47,818 nt of DNA from CAYFFO01 sp964342485 (GCA_964342485.1 CAYFFO010000013.1:1-47818); one strand, 5' to 3'. Positions 25,250 through 34,475 are shown, counted from the stretch's first letter. The notes: a model not told the origin generated them from the sequence alone. Made by a program: numbers and translations.

Positions 25250-25324
25250 CAGATAGTCTAGTAATTATTCCTTCCGTTCATATTAAACAATCATCACGGC
25301 GATATATCAGAGGTACTAGGACAT

Positions 25325-25332
25325 GATATCAT
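25325..25332 (+). promoter_or_regulatory. Possible extended -10 (TGATATCAT) for malate synthase
   Basis: TG, A, TATCAT (25327-25332), about 33 bases before the likely transcription start-to-ATG distance expected; -35 not evident. Moderate match only. Confidence 0.3.
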
Positions 25333-25371
25333 TAATAACGTCGATTTCTTTCACTCAGGGGGGAATTTAAT

Positions 25372-27063
25372 ATGTCTAGCAATAATAGAATTACAATCAA
25401 TGAATTTGAGGGAATAAACGACTTGTTCACCGATGAATTCATCGCATTTTTAGTAAGTCTTCATGATGAATTTACTGACAGGATACATCAACTAAGACAA
25501 AAAAGAAGAGAAGTGCTAACTAAGGCGTTGAATCAAGGTGTTTTACCGGATTTTCTTCCTCCATCTGAGGCTACTACCACAAATTGGGTTGTCCCTGATG
25601 TACCTGAGGATTTAAAACGCCCTGGCATTGAAATTACAGGACCTGCGTCAGTAACTAACATGTTTATAAATGCTCTAAATCCAGGGCCAGATGGTACTAG
25701 AGCTGAAGGTGATTTGGACGACGACGAAGATGCAGGAGGACATAGATTTATAGATACATTGACTTCTGCCAGAAATCGTTTAGCTGCTGTTGAACGGACG
25801 CTGGAATATACAAATCCAATTACGTCTAAACATTATTCTATTCAAGATGGAGAGATTCCTTTTTTCATGCACAGAGAAAGGGGTCTTCATTTAGATGAAG
25901 AAGAGGTTAGCATTGATGGTATTCCTATCCCTGCAGCTATATTAGGGACCGCTTTGACGTTATTTTATGCTGGTAGGGCACAAATTGGACGAGGCCAAGG
26001 TGTATATTTTTACCTTCCTAAAATGGAAGCAGCAGAGGAAGCAGCTCTATGGAGAGATTTTTTCGATTTTTCTTCACAGTACTTGAATTTACCTAAAAGT
26101 GCAGTAATACGAGCAATACCTTTAGTTGAATCTTTACCACTTGCTTATCAAATGGAGGAGACTTTATTCTCTTTAGGGCCATACGCGGCTGGCCTTAATG
26201 CAGCAAGATGGGATTTCAAGGCAAGTATATTTGAATTTATCATGTCCGATTCTAAATCGGTCTGGCCTGATCGGTTCGGTGTAGATGTAAAGACGACGGA
26301 ATTCTTATCAAATATATTTAGACGCCTAGTTGCTGTTTGTCTGAAACACGGAGCCGTTCCTATTGGTGGTATGGCAACAGCCTTACCTAGCAGGGACACG
26401 GAAGTTAATACAAATGCTACAACGACAATTACTGCTGATAAAGAATGGGAGGCAAAACAAGGTTTTTTGAGAGCGTGGGTAGCTCACATTTTTCATATGA
26501 AGACAGCAGCCGAACCTTTCAAGCAGCTTAGAAATTCTGGGTGGGAGCCGACTGATTACATGAAAAATCCTGAGAACTATCCTGTTGAACTTCAGGTTCC
26601 TGATGGCCCAATCACTACGGCTGGTACCCGTCGGAATGCCAGGATGGTTATTGAATATTTAGAAGGCTGGCTAGATGGGCGTGGTGCAAAGGGTATAGAT
26701 AGTCAAGCGGGACAGCCTGGGATTCACGGGCCTCTAATGGAGGATTTGGCGACAGGAAGGATGTCGGTAGCTCAAATAGCGCAGAGGATAATTCATGGAG
26801 CTAAAGATTCTGATACAGGAGAAGCCACAGATTTTATTTTGGTAAAAACACTTCTGCAGGAAGAGTTAGATAATATCCTATTATTGATTAAGAAAGATCT
26901 GTCTGAAGGTAATGAGTTTGATTCTATCGAAGACCGATACAGAAAAGCATACAAGATAGCTATGCGCTGGATTAAAAATTATACAGAATTTAATTTTAGA
27001 AGCTTAGGGTCATATTCGCATACTGAATTAGAAGAAATCGCTTCCCTTAAAGATGCTTTATAA
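25372..27063 (+). CDS. aceB: Malate synthase, A-type, divergent
   Basis: Glyoxylate plus acetyl-CoA to malate. 563 residues. Family segments: GPASVTNMFINALNPG (90-105), MHRERGLHLDEEEV (166-179), YFYLPKMEAAEEAALW (212-227), IPLVESLPLAYQMEE (249-263, Mg-ligand Glu253), AAGLNAARWDFK (272-283, Mg-ligand Asp281), GGMATALPS, and the C-terminal plug PLMEDLAT (454-461) that carries the presumed catalytic Asp458. The usual FMADFEDA loop is replaced by an acidic GDLDDDEDAGG. No isocitrate lyase is visible, so glyoxylate may come from another route. Strong GGGGG ribosome site before ATG 25372. Convergent with the Ldh2-type gene. Confidence 0.86.
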   Translation: MSSNNRITINEFEGINDLFTDEFIAFLVSLHDEFTDRIHQLRQKRREVLTKALNQGVLPDFLPPSEATTTNWVVPDVPEDLKRPGIEITGPASVTNMFINALNPGPDGTRAEGDLDDDEDAGGHRFIDTLTSARNRLAAVERTLEYTNPITSKHYSIQDGEIPFFMHRERGLHLDEEEVSIDGIPIPAAILGTALTLFYAGRAQIGRGQGVYFYLPKMEAAEEAALWRDFFDFSSQYLNLPKSAVIRAIPLVESLPLAYQMEETLFSLGPYAAGLNAARWDFKASIFEFIMSDSKSVWPDRFGVDVKTTEFLSNIFRRLVAVCLKHGAVPIGGMATALPSRDTEVNTNATTTITADKEWEAKQGFLRAWVAHIFHMKTAAEPFKQLRNSGWEPTDYMKNPENYPVELQVPDGPITTAGTRRNARMVIEYLEGWLDGRGAKGIDSQAGQPGIHGPLMEDLATGRMSVAQIAQRIIHGAKDSDTGEATDFILVKTLLQEELDNILLLIKKDLSEGNEFDSIEDRYRKAYKIAMRWIKNYTEFNFRSLGSYSHTELEEIASLKDAL

Positions 27064-27103
27064 ATATTACCTAGTATTATTTTTGTGGAAATGTCCTATA
27101 GTA

Positions 27104-28141
27104 TTATATGCTTGGGATTGATACTTTAAGTCTTGTTGCGATCTCAACAATTTCTTCCCAAGTAACATCGGGTACTGGGATTCCTGTTCTATTTCTATGA
27201 GTTTTAACGGCCTCTTCCATTTCTCCAGGTGCATATATATCTTTAGTCTCTGGGAGTTTTTCGGCTGAACGGACATAATCTGCGAATTCTTCTACTTCAT
27301 CTAAATAGGTTTCAATATCCGTGAATTCGGATATATTGATTGCTGTTATCAGGGCGCCTCCACCTTTTTCATTACCGTCTGTGCACCCTGCTTGAGTTAG
27401 GGGCCCTACAATCATCTCCATTATCATAGATAGACCTTGACCTTTGTGTCCGAATTGTAAGCCTCCTAAGGGTAGGATTGAGGCGTTTTGATTTTGGTAA
27501 GCGGATCCTTCATTTTCATAGTTGCCATTTCGGTTAACTAACCAACCATCAGGGATTGTTTCATTTCGGGCTATTTTTTGTTCAATTTTGCCGCCAGCTA
27601 CAACGCTAAAGGTCATATCTAAAGTAAAGGGAGGTTTATTCCTCCTAGGTACAGAAAATGCTACAGGTGCTAGTCGTAGTTTTCTTTCAGCGCTACCGAA
27701 AGGACTTACTGCTAGGCCTCCAGTGTTTGTCCAGACCATCCCAATCATGCCTTGTTCAGCAATATGTGTTGGATAGGCACCGAGTCTTCCCATATGTGTT
27801 ACATTTTTAACCCCAGCCATGCCAATAGCTGAATTGTGTGCTTTATCTATTGCAATTGACGTAGTTTTAGTTAATGCAACTATGCCGTGTGCCCCATTAC
27901 CATTAAAAAGTTGGAATAAGGGGTTTTCACGTATGACATCGTGATTTTGCCAGGGTACATATTTTTCTAAAGCTTGTTGACCGTATCTAGAAATATACCA
28001 AACTCCATGGGAATCGTGTCCCAAAAGATTTGCGGTTATAATATGGTCGCTGATGATTTCGGCTTCTTCGTCTGGTATACCCGCAGCTTTGAATACTCCA
28101 TATGCAATGTGTTCAAGTACTTTGTGATTTATTATGGGCAT
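27104..28141 (-). CDS. Ldh2-type malate/lactate/ureidoglycolate dehydrogenase
   Basis: 345 residues, family of NAD(P)-dependent 2-hydroxyacid dehydrogenases (MDH2/AllD/YlbC) unrelated to classical Rossmann LDH. GHDSHGVWYISRY (about 41-53), NGNGAHGI, GMAGVKNVTHMGRLGAY (catalytic His in the NxxHxG-like segment), IGMVWTNTGG, and LGGLQFGHKGQGLSMIMEMI (about 220-240). Substrate not predictable; malate is attractive beside malate synthase but that is inference. Its ATG at 28141 lies inside the end of aspS (29-base overlap), so translation is coupled to aspS. Confidence 0.85.
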   Translation of the reverse strand: MPIINHKVLEHIAYGVFKAAGIPDEEAEIISDHIITANLLGHDSHGVWYISRYGQQALEKYVPWQNHDVIRENPLFQLFNGNGAHGIVALTKTTSIAIDKAHNSAIGMAGVKNVTHMGRLGAYPTHIAEQGMIGMVWTNTGGLAVSPFGSAERKLRLAPVAFSVPRRNKPPFTLDMTFSVVAGGKIEQKIARNETIPDGWLVNRNGNYENEGSAYQNQNASILPLGGLQFGHKGQGLSMIMEMIVGPLTQAGCTDGNEKGGGALITAINISEFTDIETYLDEVEEFADYVRSAEKLPETKDIYAPGEMEEAVKTHRNRTGIPVPDVTWEEIVEIATRLKVSIPSI

Positions 28142-29942
28142 TTGACTTTCCTTTACCTATGGGTTGGATGTGAAGTTCTTTAAGTTGATTTTCTTCAATA
28201 TAATCAGGCGCATCAAATAAAGGATCTATGAAGTTTTGAGTTTTTGGGAAAGCAATTACTTCTCTTATATTTTCAGTTCCGAGTAAAACCATAACAAGCC
28301 TATCAATACCAGGTGCAATTCCACCATGAGGAGGGGCACCATATTCGAGGGCATCAAGGAGTTGCTTGAATCTTTGCCCAACTTGTTCTTTGCTATATCC
28401 TAGTACTTTGAATATACGTTCTTGCAGTTCTCGTTCGTGCACCCTTATGCTACCACTAGCACATTCCAATCCATTACATACAAGGTCGTATAGATTGGCT
28501 ATTACTTTCCCAGGATCGTCTTCCAAGTATTGAATTGTATCCTTATTTGGCATAGAGAAAGCATGATGCATAGCGTCCCATTTATTTTCTGTTGCATCCC
28601 ACTCAAACAATGGAAAATCAACTATAAAAGCAAAATGTAGCTTGTTGGGATCAGCAAGCTTTTCTTGTTTTCCAATTTCATTTCTTAGTGCACTTAGAAC
28701 GGTATTAGTCGATTTATTTTCTCCTGCGACTATAAGAATTAAGTCTCCAGGGTTACAGTCCAAACGGGTAGTAATCGATCTGATTTCTTCTTCTGAAAGG
28801 AATTTTGCTGCTGGTGATTTTATATCTTCTTGTGTAAGGCTAGAAATCGATTGTGAAGATTCATTAATAGCGATATATACAAGTCCTTTAGCTCCTCTCG
28901 ATTTGGCAAATTCGACTAAATCGTCGAGTTGTTTGCGTTTATATCTGGCTGCTCCAGGTATGTTAAAACCTTTTACTATTCCACCGCCCTGACATGCCGA
29001 AGAGAAAACTTTAAATCCACTTTTAGAAGCTATATCAGTCAGGTCTTGCATTTCCAGTCCGAATCGGAGATCCGGCTTGTCTGTGGCAAAACGCTCCATA
29101 GATTCTTTGTAGGATAACCGAGTAAATGGTTTAATAATTTGTTTATTAGGGACCAAGGTCTCAATCATTGAAGTATATAAGTGTTCGATCAATTCAAGGA
29201 TATCTTCTTGTTCTACAAAGCTCATTTCTAAATCAAGTTGAGTGTGTTCAGGTTGTCTGTCCGCTCTAGGATCTTCGTCTCGGAAGCACCTCGCTATCTG
29301 AAAATACTTGTCCATCCCGGCAACCATCAGGAGCTGTTTTAATTGCTGTGGTGATTGAGGGAGGGCATAAAACTGCCCAGGGTAGAGTCGACTTGGGACC
29401 AAGTAGTCCCTTGCGCCTTCCGGGGTGCTTTTGATCAGTATCGGAGTTTCAATTTCTAAGAAACCTTGTTTATCAAGAAAATCTCTTATGTACTTGATCA
29501 CTTTATGGCGTAGTTCAATTATTGCTTGCATTGATGGACGACGAAGGTCCAGGTAACGGAATTGCATTCTGACTAATTCATCTACTTCTATGTCATCCGA
29601 TATCTCAAAAGGAGGGGTTTTTGATTCATTAAGGATCGTTACCTCTAAAGCAACGATTTCAATTTGTCCGGTTTGAAGTTCGGTGTTTTCAGTACCTTCC
29701 GGTCTGGCCTGTACGGTACCGGAGACTTGTATAACCCATTCGCTACGAAATGTTTCTGCAAATTTATGGGTTGTTGGAGTTACCTCAGGATTGAATACGA
29801 CTTGTACTAAACCCTTTATGTCTCTTAGGTCTATAAATATTAAACCTCCATGGTCTCTTCTACTATCCACCCATCCAGCAATTGTTACATTCTGCCCAAT
29901 ATGTTGTGATGTCAAATCACCGCAGTGTTTGGTTCTTAACAA
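28113..29942 (-). CDS. aspS: Aspartyl-tRNA synthetase, bacterial type
   Basis: Class II synthetase, 609 residues. OB-fold anticodon domain 1-110 (VTIAGWVDSRRDHGGLIFIDLRD), motif 1 around IELRHKVIKYIRDFLDKQGF, FYALPQSPQQLKQLLM, motif 2 FQIARCFRDEDPRADRQPEHTQLD, a bacterial GAD insertion (about 290-415), motif 3 GIAPGIDRLVMVLLG. No gatCAB is in the window, so whether it also charges tRNA-Asn cannot be said. Overlaps the downstream dehydrogenase by 29 bases. Confidence 0.97.
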   Translation of the reverse strand: MLRTKHCGDLTSQHIGQNVTIAGWVDSRRDHGGLIFIDLRDIKGLVQVVFNPEVTPTTHKFAETFRSEWVIQVSGTVQARPEGTENTELQTGQIEIVALEVTILNESKTPPFEISDDIEVDELVRMQFRYLDLRRPSMQAIIELRHKVIKYIRDFLDKQGFLEIETPILIKSTPEGARDYLVPSRLYPGQFYALPQSPQQLKQLLMVAGMDKYFQIARCFRDEDPRADRQPEHTQLDLEMSFVEQEDILELIEHLYTSMIETLVPNKQIIKPFTRLSYKESMERFATDKPDLRFGLEMQDLTDIASKSGFKVFSSACQGGGIVKGFNIPGAARYKRKQLDDLVEFAKSRGAKGLVYIAINESSQSISSLTQEDIKSPAAKFLSEEEIRSITTRLDCNPGDLILIVAGENKSTNTVLSALRNEIGKQEKLADPNKLHFAFIVDFPLFEWDATENKWDAMHHAFSMPNKDTIQYLEDDPGKVIANLYDLVCNGLECASGSIRVHERELQERIFKVLGYSKEQVGQRFKQLLDALEYGAPPHGGIAPGIDRLVMVLLGTENIREVIAFPKTQNFIDPLFDAPDYIEENQLKELHIQPIGKGKSNAHNKSQST

Positions 29943-30115
29943 AGTTATTCTCCTATTTGGTCAACTTTTCTTTGTTACAAAAGTTTATATCAATTGTAAA
30001 TTAATGGTTATCAACAATACCCTAAATATTTTTTATAACGTAGGGATTTGTGTTGGTTGGATAGTTATTATAGCGTAACTTTGAGGTGTTGAATTTGTTG
30101 GTGCCAATAACGTTG

Positions 30116-30553
30116 CTAGATGGTTATAGCATGCCCACGCATCTTATCGAGGTTAACAAATGTTTCTGTTTTCCGTACGCCAGGAATTGATCCAATATCA
30201 TTACGCAAGAACAGGCCCAAAGCTTCTGCGGATGGTAATGTGACCCATGCGAACACGTCGTATGTTCCTGTAGTTATTGCAACCCAATTAACCTCTCCTA
30301 GGTTAGAAAGATTATTGGCCACATCTCCTATTTTGTCGGGTTCTACTTGTACCCCAAGCAGAGCCTGAGATTCGTAGCCCATTTTTCGAGGGTCTGGTAG
30401 GGCAATTATCTGAATGAATTCATCTTCTACCAGCTTTTTTAGTCTACGCCTTACAGTTCCTTCACTTACCATGAGTTTGCGTGCTATACCTGCATTGGAA
30501 GCACGGCCATCATCTTGAAGTATTTTTATTATTTCAGCGTCTATAGGATCCAT
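30116..30553 (-). CDS. Lrp/AsnC family transcriptional regulator
   Basis: 145 residues: N-terminal winged helix-turn-helix (1-60: DAEIIKILQDDGRASNAGIARKLMVSEGTVRRRLKKL) and a C-terminal RAM ligand-binding/oligomerisation domain (about 65-140) with the GTYDVFAWV strand. These regulators respond to amino acids. Upstream of aspS by 173 bases on the same strand; targets unknown. ATG 30553. Confidence 0.9.
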   Translation of the reverse strand: MDPIDAEIIKILQDDGRASNAGIARKLMVSEGTVRRRLKKLVEDEFIQIIALPDPRKMGYESQALLGVQVEPDKIGDVANNLSNLGEVNWVAITTGTYDVFAWVTLPSAEALGLFLRNDIGSIPGVRKTETFVNLDKMRGHAITI

Positions 30554-30671
30554 TTGTTTATCCTAAGGCAAAAACGTACTATTATCGTATCGATCGTAGA
30601 ATATTTTTACTGAAAGTGTCAATATTTTTGAAACTGATAAAATAAACCGTTAAACAAAAAAGGGATTATTG

Positions 30672-31178
30672 CTATCGTAGTCGTGTTATTAACAAGTATA
30701 TTCCGATAATCATTGCAAGGCAATCAAAAATGTTGAAATAAATACTGGTTATAATTGTTAATGCAATAAAGATGCAATAGCATGTAGCAATTCCTATAAT
30801 ACCTACTATGACTAGAGATTTGCCTTTTTTCCTGTTTGTGGAAAGGCTTATTATTTCAGACTGGACGTATCCATATCCGGCTATAAGTATTAAATTGGCA
30901 TAGGGTATTCCCCATAAAATAGGTGATAGTATTAATCCAAGAATTCCTCCTGAAAGAATTCCCAAAAGTAGTGAAAGAAGAGTGACTTTTATTAGCATCC
31001 CTTTAGACACATCATAAGTAGGTAATTTTTTTATCTTGCCATGTTCTTTACATCGTATCCCTACTGGGGCCTGAACCATGCATTTATGACATATAAGAGT
31101 GTCACATCGACTACACTTTAAGTTAGTAGCAGTATTAGGGTGTTCGCTGCAATAGGTCAATTCTTCAATATTTGGCAT
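30672..31178 (-). CDS. B-box-type zinc-binding membrane protein
   Basis: 168 residues. N-terminal cysteine/histidine module CSEHPNTATNLKCSRCDTLIC ... CMVQAPVGIRCKEH (about 10-46), like a B-box zinc finger, then about three hydrophobic helices (roughly 62-85, 90-108 and 123-160). Such proteins are frequent in Chloroflexota and Actinobacteria but functionally unassigned. The start ATG at 31178 shares one base with the plsY stop (TGATG), a translational-coupling arrangement; the frame extends one codon further to a TTG. Confidence 0.78.
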   Translation of the reverse strand: MPNIEELTYCSEHPNTATNLKCSRCDTLICHKCMVQAPVGIRCKEHGKIKKLPTYDVSKGMLIKVTLLSLLLGILSGGILGLILSPILWGIPYANLILIAGYGYVQSEIISLSTNRKKGKSLVIVGIIGIATCYCIFIALTIITSIYFNIFDCLAMIIGIYLLITRLR

Positions 31179-31870
31179 CAATCAGCCTTTTTTTGAAGTG
31201 TGGATTTTCGTGAAATCCAGTTTTCTTTTAGATGGGTATCCCGATCCCAAACCAGTCTGTTCAAAAGTATATGATAAATCGTATCATTTTCTGTGGGAGC
31301 AGTTTTCCAGTTAGCGGTAATTCGCTTAAATATTATTAACAACAGGATACCAGGCATTAATAAACAAATCGCTTCATCCCGGTTTAAAAACAAGGAAATC
31401 ACGGGGATTATTATAAAAGCTATTAGTGACCATGGCCCGGTATCTTTAGAAAATAATTTTCCGAAGACCAATAACAATATGGATAGAATAAGAAGTTCTA
31501 TCCATAGAGAAAGGCCTATAAATATCCCGATACTAGTGGCTAATCCACGACCGCCTCTAAATTTTATATACAAGGACCAGTTGTGGCCAATAATAGATGC
31601 TAAGGCAATGATTGCTTGCATCTCAATTTCATAACCCAAATTCTTTAATAATAAAATTGGAAGGGATCCTTTGATAAGGCAGTCTACTGCTCCACCGAAA
31701 ACACCGAGGTATAGACCACCATGCTGAATTACGTTTGAGGTACCTACATTACCCGATCCAATTTTTTGGATATCAACTTGTCTATAAAGTTTCATCAATA
31801 TATAGGCAGTAGGTATAGAAGTGCCTATATATGTCAGGATTATCCATATTAAGGCATCTGTTGAAGACAT
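31178..31870 (-). CDS. plsY: Glycerol-3-phosphate acyltransferase PlsY
   Basis: Membrane enzyme that transfers acyl from acyl-phosphate to glycerol 3-phosphate. 230 residues, several membrane helices. Signature loops: SIPTAYIL near the start, KIGSGNVGTSNV (about 36-47), GHNWSLYIKFRGGRGLATSIG (about 95-115). The C-terminal tail after the last helix (about 195-230) is longer than usual. The partner plsX is not in the window. 31 bases from the PHP gene upstream, likely the same operon. Confidence 0.93.
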   Translation of the reverse strand: MSSTDALIWIILTYIGTSIPTAYILMKLYRQVDIQKIGSGNVGTSNVIQHGGLYLGVFGGAVDCLIKGSLPILLLKNLGYEIEMQAIIALASIIGHNWSLYIKFRGGRGLATSIGIFIGLSLWIELLILSILLLVFGKLFSKDTGPWSLIAFIIIPVISLFLNRDEAICLLMPGILLLIIFKRITANWKTAPTENDTIYHILLNRLVWDRDTHLKENWISRKSTLQKKAD

Positions 31871-31901
31871 TGTTAAGTGATGTCAGAAAGGATCAAAAGA
31901 T

Positions 31902-32759
31902 CTAAGTCATCTTTCGTGAGTTTTTCAATAAATCCATTGTGGTTACTGGTGGTCCCACAGTGCCTATCTTTGCCTCTTCAGGATTGCCTGAACCATGATA
32001 GTCGCTTCCACCAGTACATATTAGTTCAAGATCTTCTGCAATTGTCCTTAACTTATTAGTTTCTTCGGTACTGTAAAGTCCATAATACACTTCCAATCCG
32101 GCTAATCCGGCTTCTTTCATTTCGACGAGCATTTCAGTCAATTTGGACAGTCCATCTTTGTTCATATTTGGAATAGCAAACGTGGGATGTGCCATTATGG
32201 GAACAGCTCCATTTTTTACAAGTAGTTCTATTGCATCAGAAGGTGTAAGTCTGATTCTTTCTACATATGCAGGAGCGTTTCTACCAAGAAACTTGTCGAA
32301 AGCATCTTTCGGATAATTCACGTAACCTAATTCCACCATTGCCTGTGCGATATGGGGTCTTCCTATTGATGCTCCATTAGAGATTTCTTGAACACGTTCC
32401 CAGGAGATTTTTACATTTAGCTCAGATAGTTTTTTTACCATTCGCTTAGCACGTTCTTTTCTACTGTCTCTAAAAACGGATAATGTATTTTGAAACTCGC
32501 TATCATTTTGGTCCACGAAATAACCAAGAAGGTGAATTTCTGTGCCTGGTACATCTGTACTTAATTCGACACCTGGAATCAGTTCTAGGTCAGAGTATTG
32601 TCTCGCTGCCTTAAATCCCTCATCAATACCTTCTGTAGAATCGTGGTCTGTAATTGATATGTATTTAAGTCCACGATTTGCACTAATCTCTATAATCTCG
32701 GTTGGAGTAAGAGTTCCATCTGAAAAAGTCGTGTGTAGGTGTAAGTCTACTTGATTCAT
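31902..32759 (-). CDS. PHP-domain phosphoesterase (TrpH/RNase AM-like)
   Basis: 285 residues. PHP metal-binding motifs in order: DLHLHTTFSDG (5-15), ITDHDSTEG (about 36-44), ELSTDVPGTEIHLLGY (about 65-80), the GRPHIAQAM motif (about 133), IMAHPTF (about 189) and GGSDYHGSGNPE (about 249-260). Homologues cleave 3',5'-nucleoside bisphosphates or degrade 5' ends of RNA. Adjacency to RNase Y hints at RNA turnover, which is inference. Confidence 0.88.
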   Translation of the reverse strand: MNQVDLHLHTTFSDGTLTPTEIIEISANRGLKYISITDHDSTEGIDEGFKAARQYSDLELIPGVELSTDVPGTEIHLLGYFVDQNDSEFQNTLSVFRDSRKERAKRMVKKLSELNVKISWERVQEISNGASIGRPHIAQAMVELGYVNYPKDAFDKFLGRNAPAYVERIRLTPSDAIELLVKNGAVPIMAHPTFAIPNMNKDGLSKLTEMLVEMKEAGLAGLEVYYGLYSTEETNKLRTIAEDLELICTGGSDYHGSGNPEEAKIGTVGPPVTTMDLLKNSRKMT

Positions 32760-32786
32760 AAATGATCTTTTATACGATTAATGTGT

Positions 32787-32836
32787 ATGAGATGATTCTT
32801 CAGGACAAAAACTAAGTTCCTGAAGAATCATCTCAT
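32787..32836. terminator. Perfect 19-bp hairpin after rny
   Basis: Arms 32787-32805 and 32818-32836 are exact inverted repeats (ATGAGATGATT ... AATCATCTCAT) with a 12-base loop, starting 6 bases past the rny stop on the minus strand. No T-tract on the minus side; atypical terminator or 3'-end stabiliser before the PHP gene. Confidence 0.65.
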
Positions 32837-32842
32837 GTATCG

Positions 32843-34372
32843 TTAGCGTGCGTATTCCACAGATCGCGATTCTCTAATAACAGTAACCTTTATTTGACCT
32901 GGGTATGTCAGAGTTTCTTCTATCTTCTTGGATACTTCTCTTGCCATTTTATTCGCTGCAATATCGTCTATTGATTCTGGAGTCACCATAATCCTTATTT
33001 CGCGTCCAGCTTGAATAGCAAAGCATTTTTCCACTCCATCAAACCCATGTCCAACTTCTTCTAGAGCTTCAAGTCGTTTAATATAATGTTCTACTGTATC
33101 GCGCCTTGAACCTGGCCTTGCAGCACTTATGGCGTCTGCAGCTGCAACAATAAAAGATTCAGGACTGCTGTGGTCATCGTCATGATGCTCTGCAATTGTA
33201 CTACAAATATGCTTGGGTACTTTGTTTCTGGCAGCTACATCTGCACCGATTTCTGCATGTGGGCCTTCAATTTCATGAGTCAAAGCTTTACCTATATCGT
33301 GAAGCAGTCCACCCATTTTTGAGACTTTTATATCAGCGCCAATTTCTGAAGCCATCATTCCAGCTAAATGCGCCACTTCCATACTATGAAGGAGCACATT
33401 TTCCCCATAGCTAAATCTATATTTGAGTCTTCCTAAAAGTCGTGTAAGTTCGGCATTCAATCCACGAATGCCAACTTCAATTACGGCTGACTCACCTGAT
33501 TTTCGTATTATTTCGTCTAGTTCTTTACCAGATTTCTGTACAATTTCTTCTATACGTGCTGGATGAATACGTCCATCAGCAATCAACTTAGTCATGGACA
33601 TCCGTGCAATTTCTCTTCTGATTGGATCGAAACAGGATAACGTTACGGCCTCTGGATTGTCGTCAATTATAATGTCAACTCCTGTTGATTTTTCAATTGC
33701 TCGAATGTTTCTTCCTTCTCTACCAATTATTCGACCTTTCATATCATCACTTGGTAGAGGAACAGAAGTTAAAGATGCTTCAGACACAACATCTGAGGCT
33801 AGACGTTGTATAGCTTCAGAAACTATTGTTCTAGCTTTTGAATTAGCTTCTTCTTTAGCTTTTTCTTCTTCTTCTCGGAAATACACTGCAAGTTCATGTT
33901 CGATATCTTGCTGTGCTTGTTCCATAATATTGGAACGAGCTTCTACAATTGATAAGCTAGAAATCTCCTCTAGCTTTTCAAGTTCCTGATCTTTAATGGT
34001 TTCAAGTTCTGTTCTTAGTTGGTCAGCTTCCTTATTCTTGTCGGAGAGAGTACGTTCTCGACGTTCTATATTGCTTGAACGTCTTTCAAGGTTATCTTCA
34101 CGATTAGATAACCTTCTTTCAACCTGGCTAATTTCTGATCTTCTTTCCCTATATTCTGAATCTCTCTCAGACTGGACTTTCAGCGCTTGTTCTTTTGCTT
34201 TTATGATGAGGGCTTTTTCTTCTTCTTTAGCCGATTCAACAATTTGCAAAGCTTTTAATTCGGCAGATGATAGCTTGTTTTTGCTAATTATTTTTCTGCC
34301 GAGTAGACCTCCAACTATTCCAAAACTCAGACCTATCAGGATGGCAAGAATCGCGACTATTATAAGTTCCAT
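32843..34372 (-). CDS. rny: Ribonuclease Y
   Basis: Membrane-anchored endoribonuclease that initiates mRNA decay. 509 residues: N-terminal helix 1-25, long Glu/Arg-rich coiled coil about 40-200, KH domain with IIGREGRNIRAIEKSTGVDIIIDD (about 214-237), HD domain with HSMEVAHLAG, LLHDIGKALTHE and the later HHDDDHS (about 330-400), C-terminal domain ending SVEYAR. Complete. Divergent from the MFS genes across 182 bases. Confidence 0.97.
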   Translation of the reverse strand: MELIIVAILAILIGLSFGIVGGLLGRKIISKNKLSSAELKALQIVESAKEEEKALIIKAKEQALKVQSERDSEYRERRSEISQVERRLSNREDNLERRSSNIERRERTLSDKNKEADQLRTELETIKDQELEKLEEISSLSIVEARSNIMEQAQQDIEHELAVYFREEEEKAKEEANSKARTIVSEAIQRLASDVVSEASLTSVPLPSDDMKGRIIGREGRNIRAIEKSTGVDIIIDDNPEAVTLSCFDPIRREIARMSMTKLIADGRIHPARIEEIVQKSGKELDEIIRKSGESAVIEVGIRGLNAELTRLLGRLKYRFSYGENVLLHSMEVAHLAGMMASEIGADIKVSKMGGLLHDIGKALTHEIEGPHAEIGADVAARNKVPKHICSTIAEHHDDDHSSPESFIVAAADAISAARPGSRRDTVEHYIKRLEALEEVGHGFDGVEKCFAIQAGREIRIMVTPESIDDIAANKMAREVSKKIEETLTYPGQIKVTVIRESRSVEYAR

Positions 34373-34408
34373 CGCAACTCACCTTCCTATTTAGTTTAGT
34401 TATCCCCT

Positions 34409-34430
34409 CTTAATGGCGAAAACCGTTAAG
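34409..34430. repeat. Small hairpin in the rny / MFS divergent region
   Basis: CTTAATGG (34409-34416), loop CGAAAA, CCGTTAAG (34423-34430): 8 pairs with one G-U. Lies 37 bases upstream of the rny start, so it could be in the rny leader. Confidence 0.35.
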
Positions 34431-34463
34431 TATGTGGAAATGGTAGGTGAAGGGCATCAAGGT

Positions 34464-34475
34464 GTCAAGCTTGAC
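34464..34475. promoter_or_regulatory. 12-bp perfect palindrome GTCAAGCTTGAC
   Basis: Exact palindrome between divergent rny and MFS genes, about 90 bases from each start. It is the size and symmetry of a dimeric repressor site; no regulator in the window is obviously linked to it. Confidence 0.35.

Noticed and set aside
30004..30078. 24-codon hydrophobic plus-strand frame (MVINNTLNIFYNVGICVGW...)
   Set aside because: It lies opposite in strand to both neighbours, has no ribosome site, and is expected by chance in AT-rich DNA.
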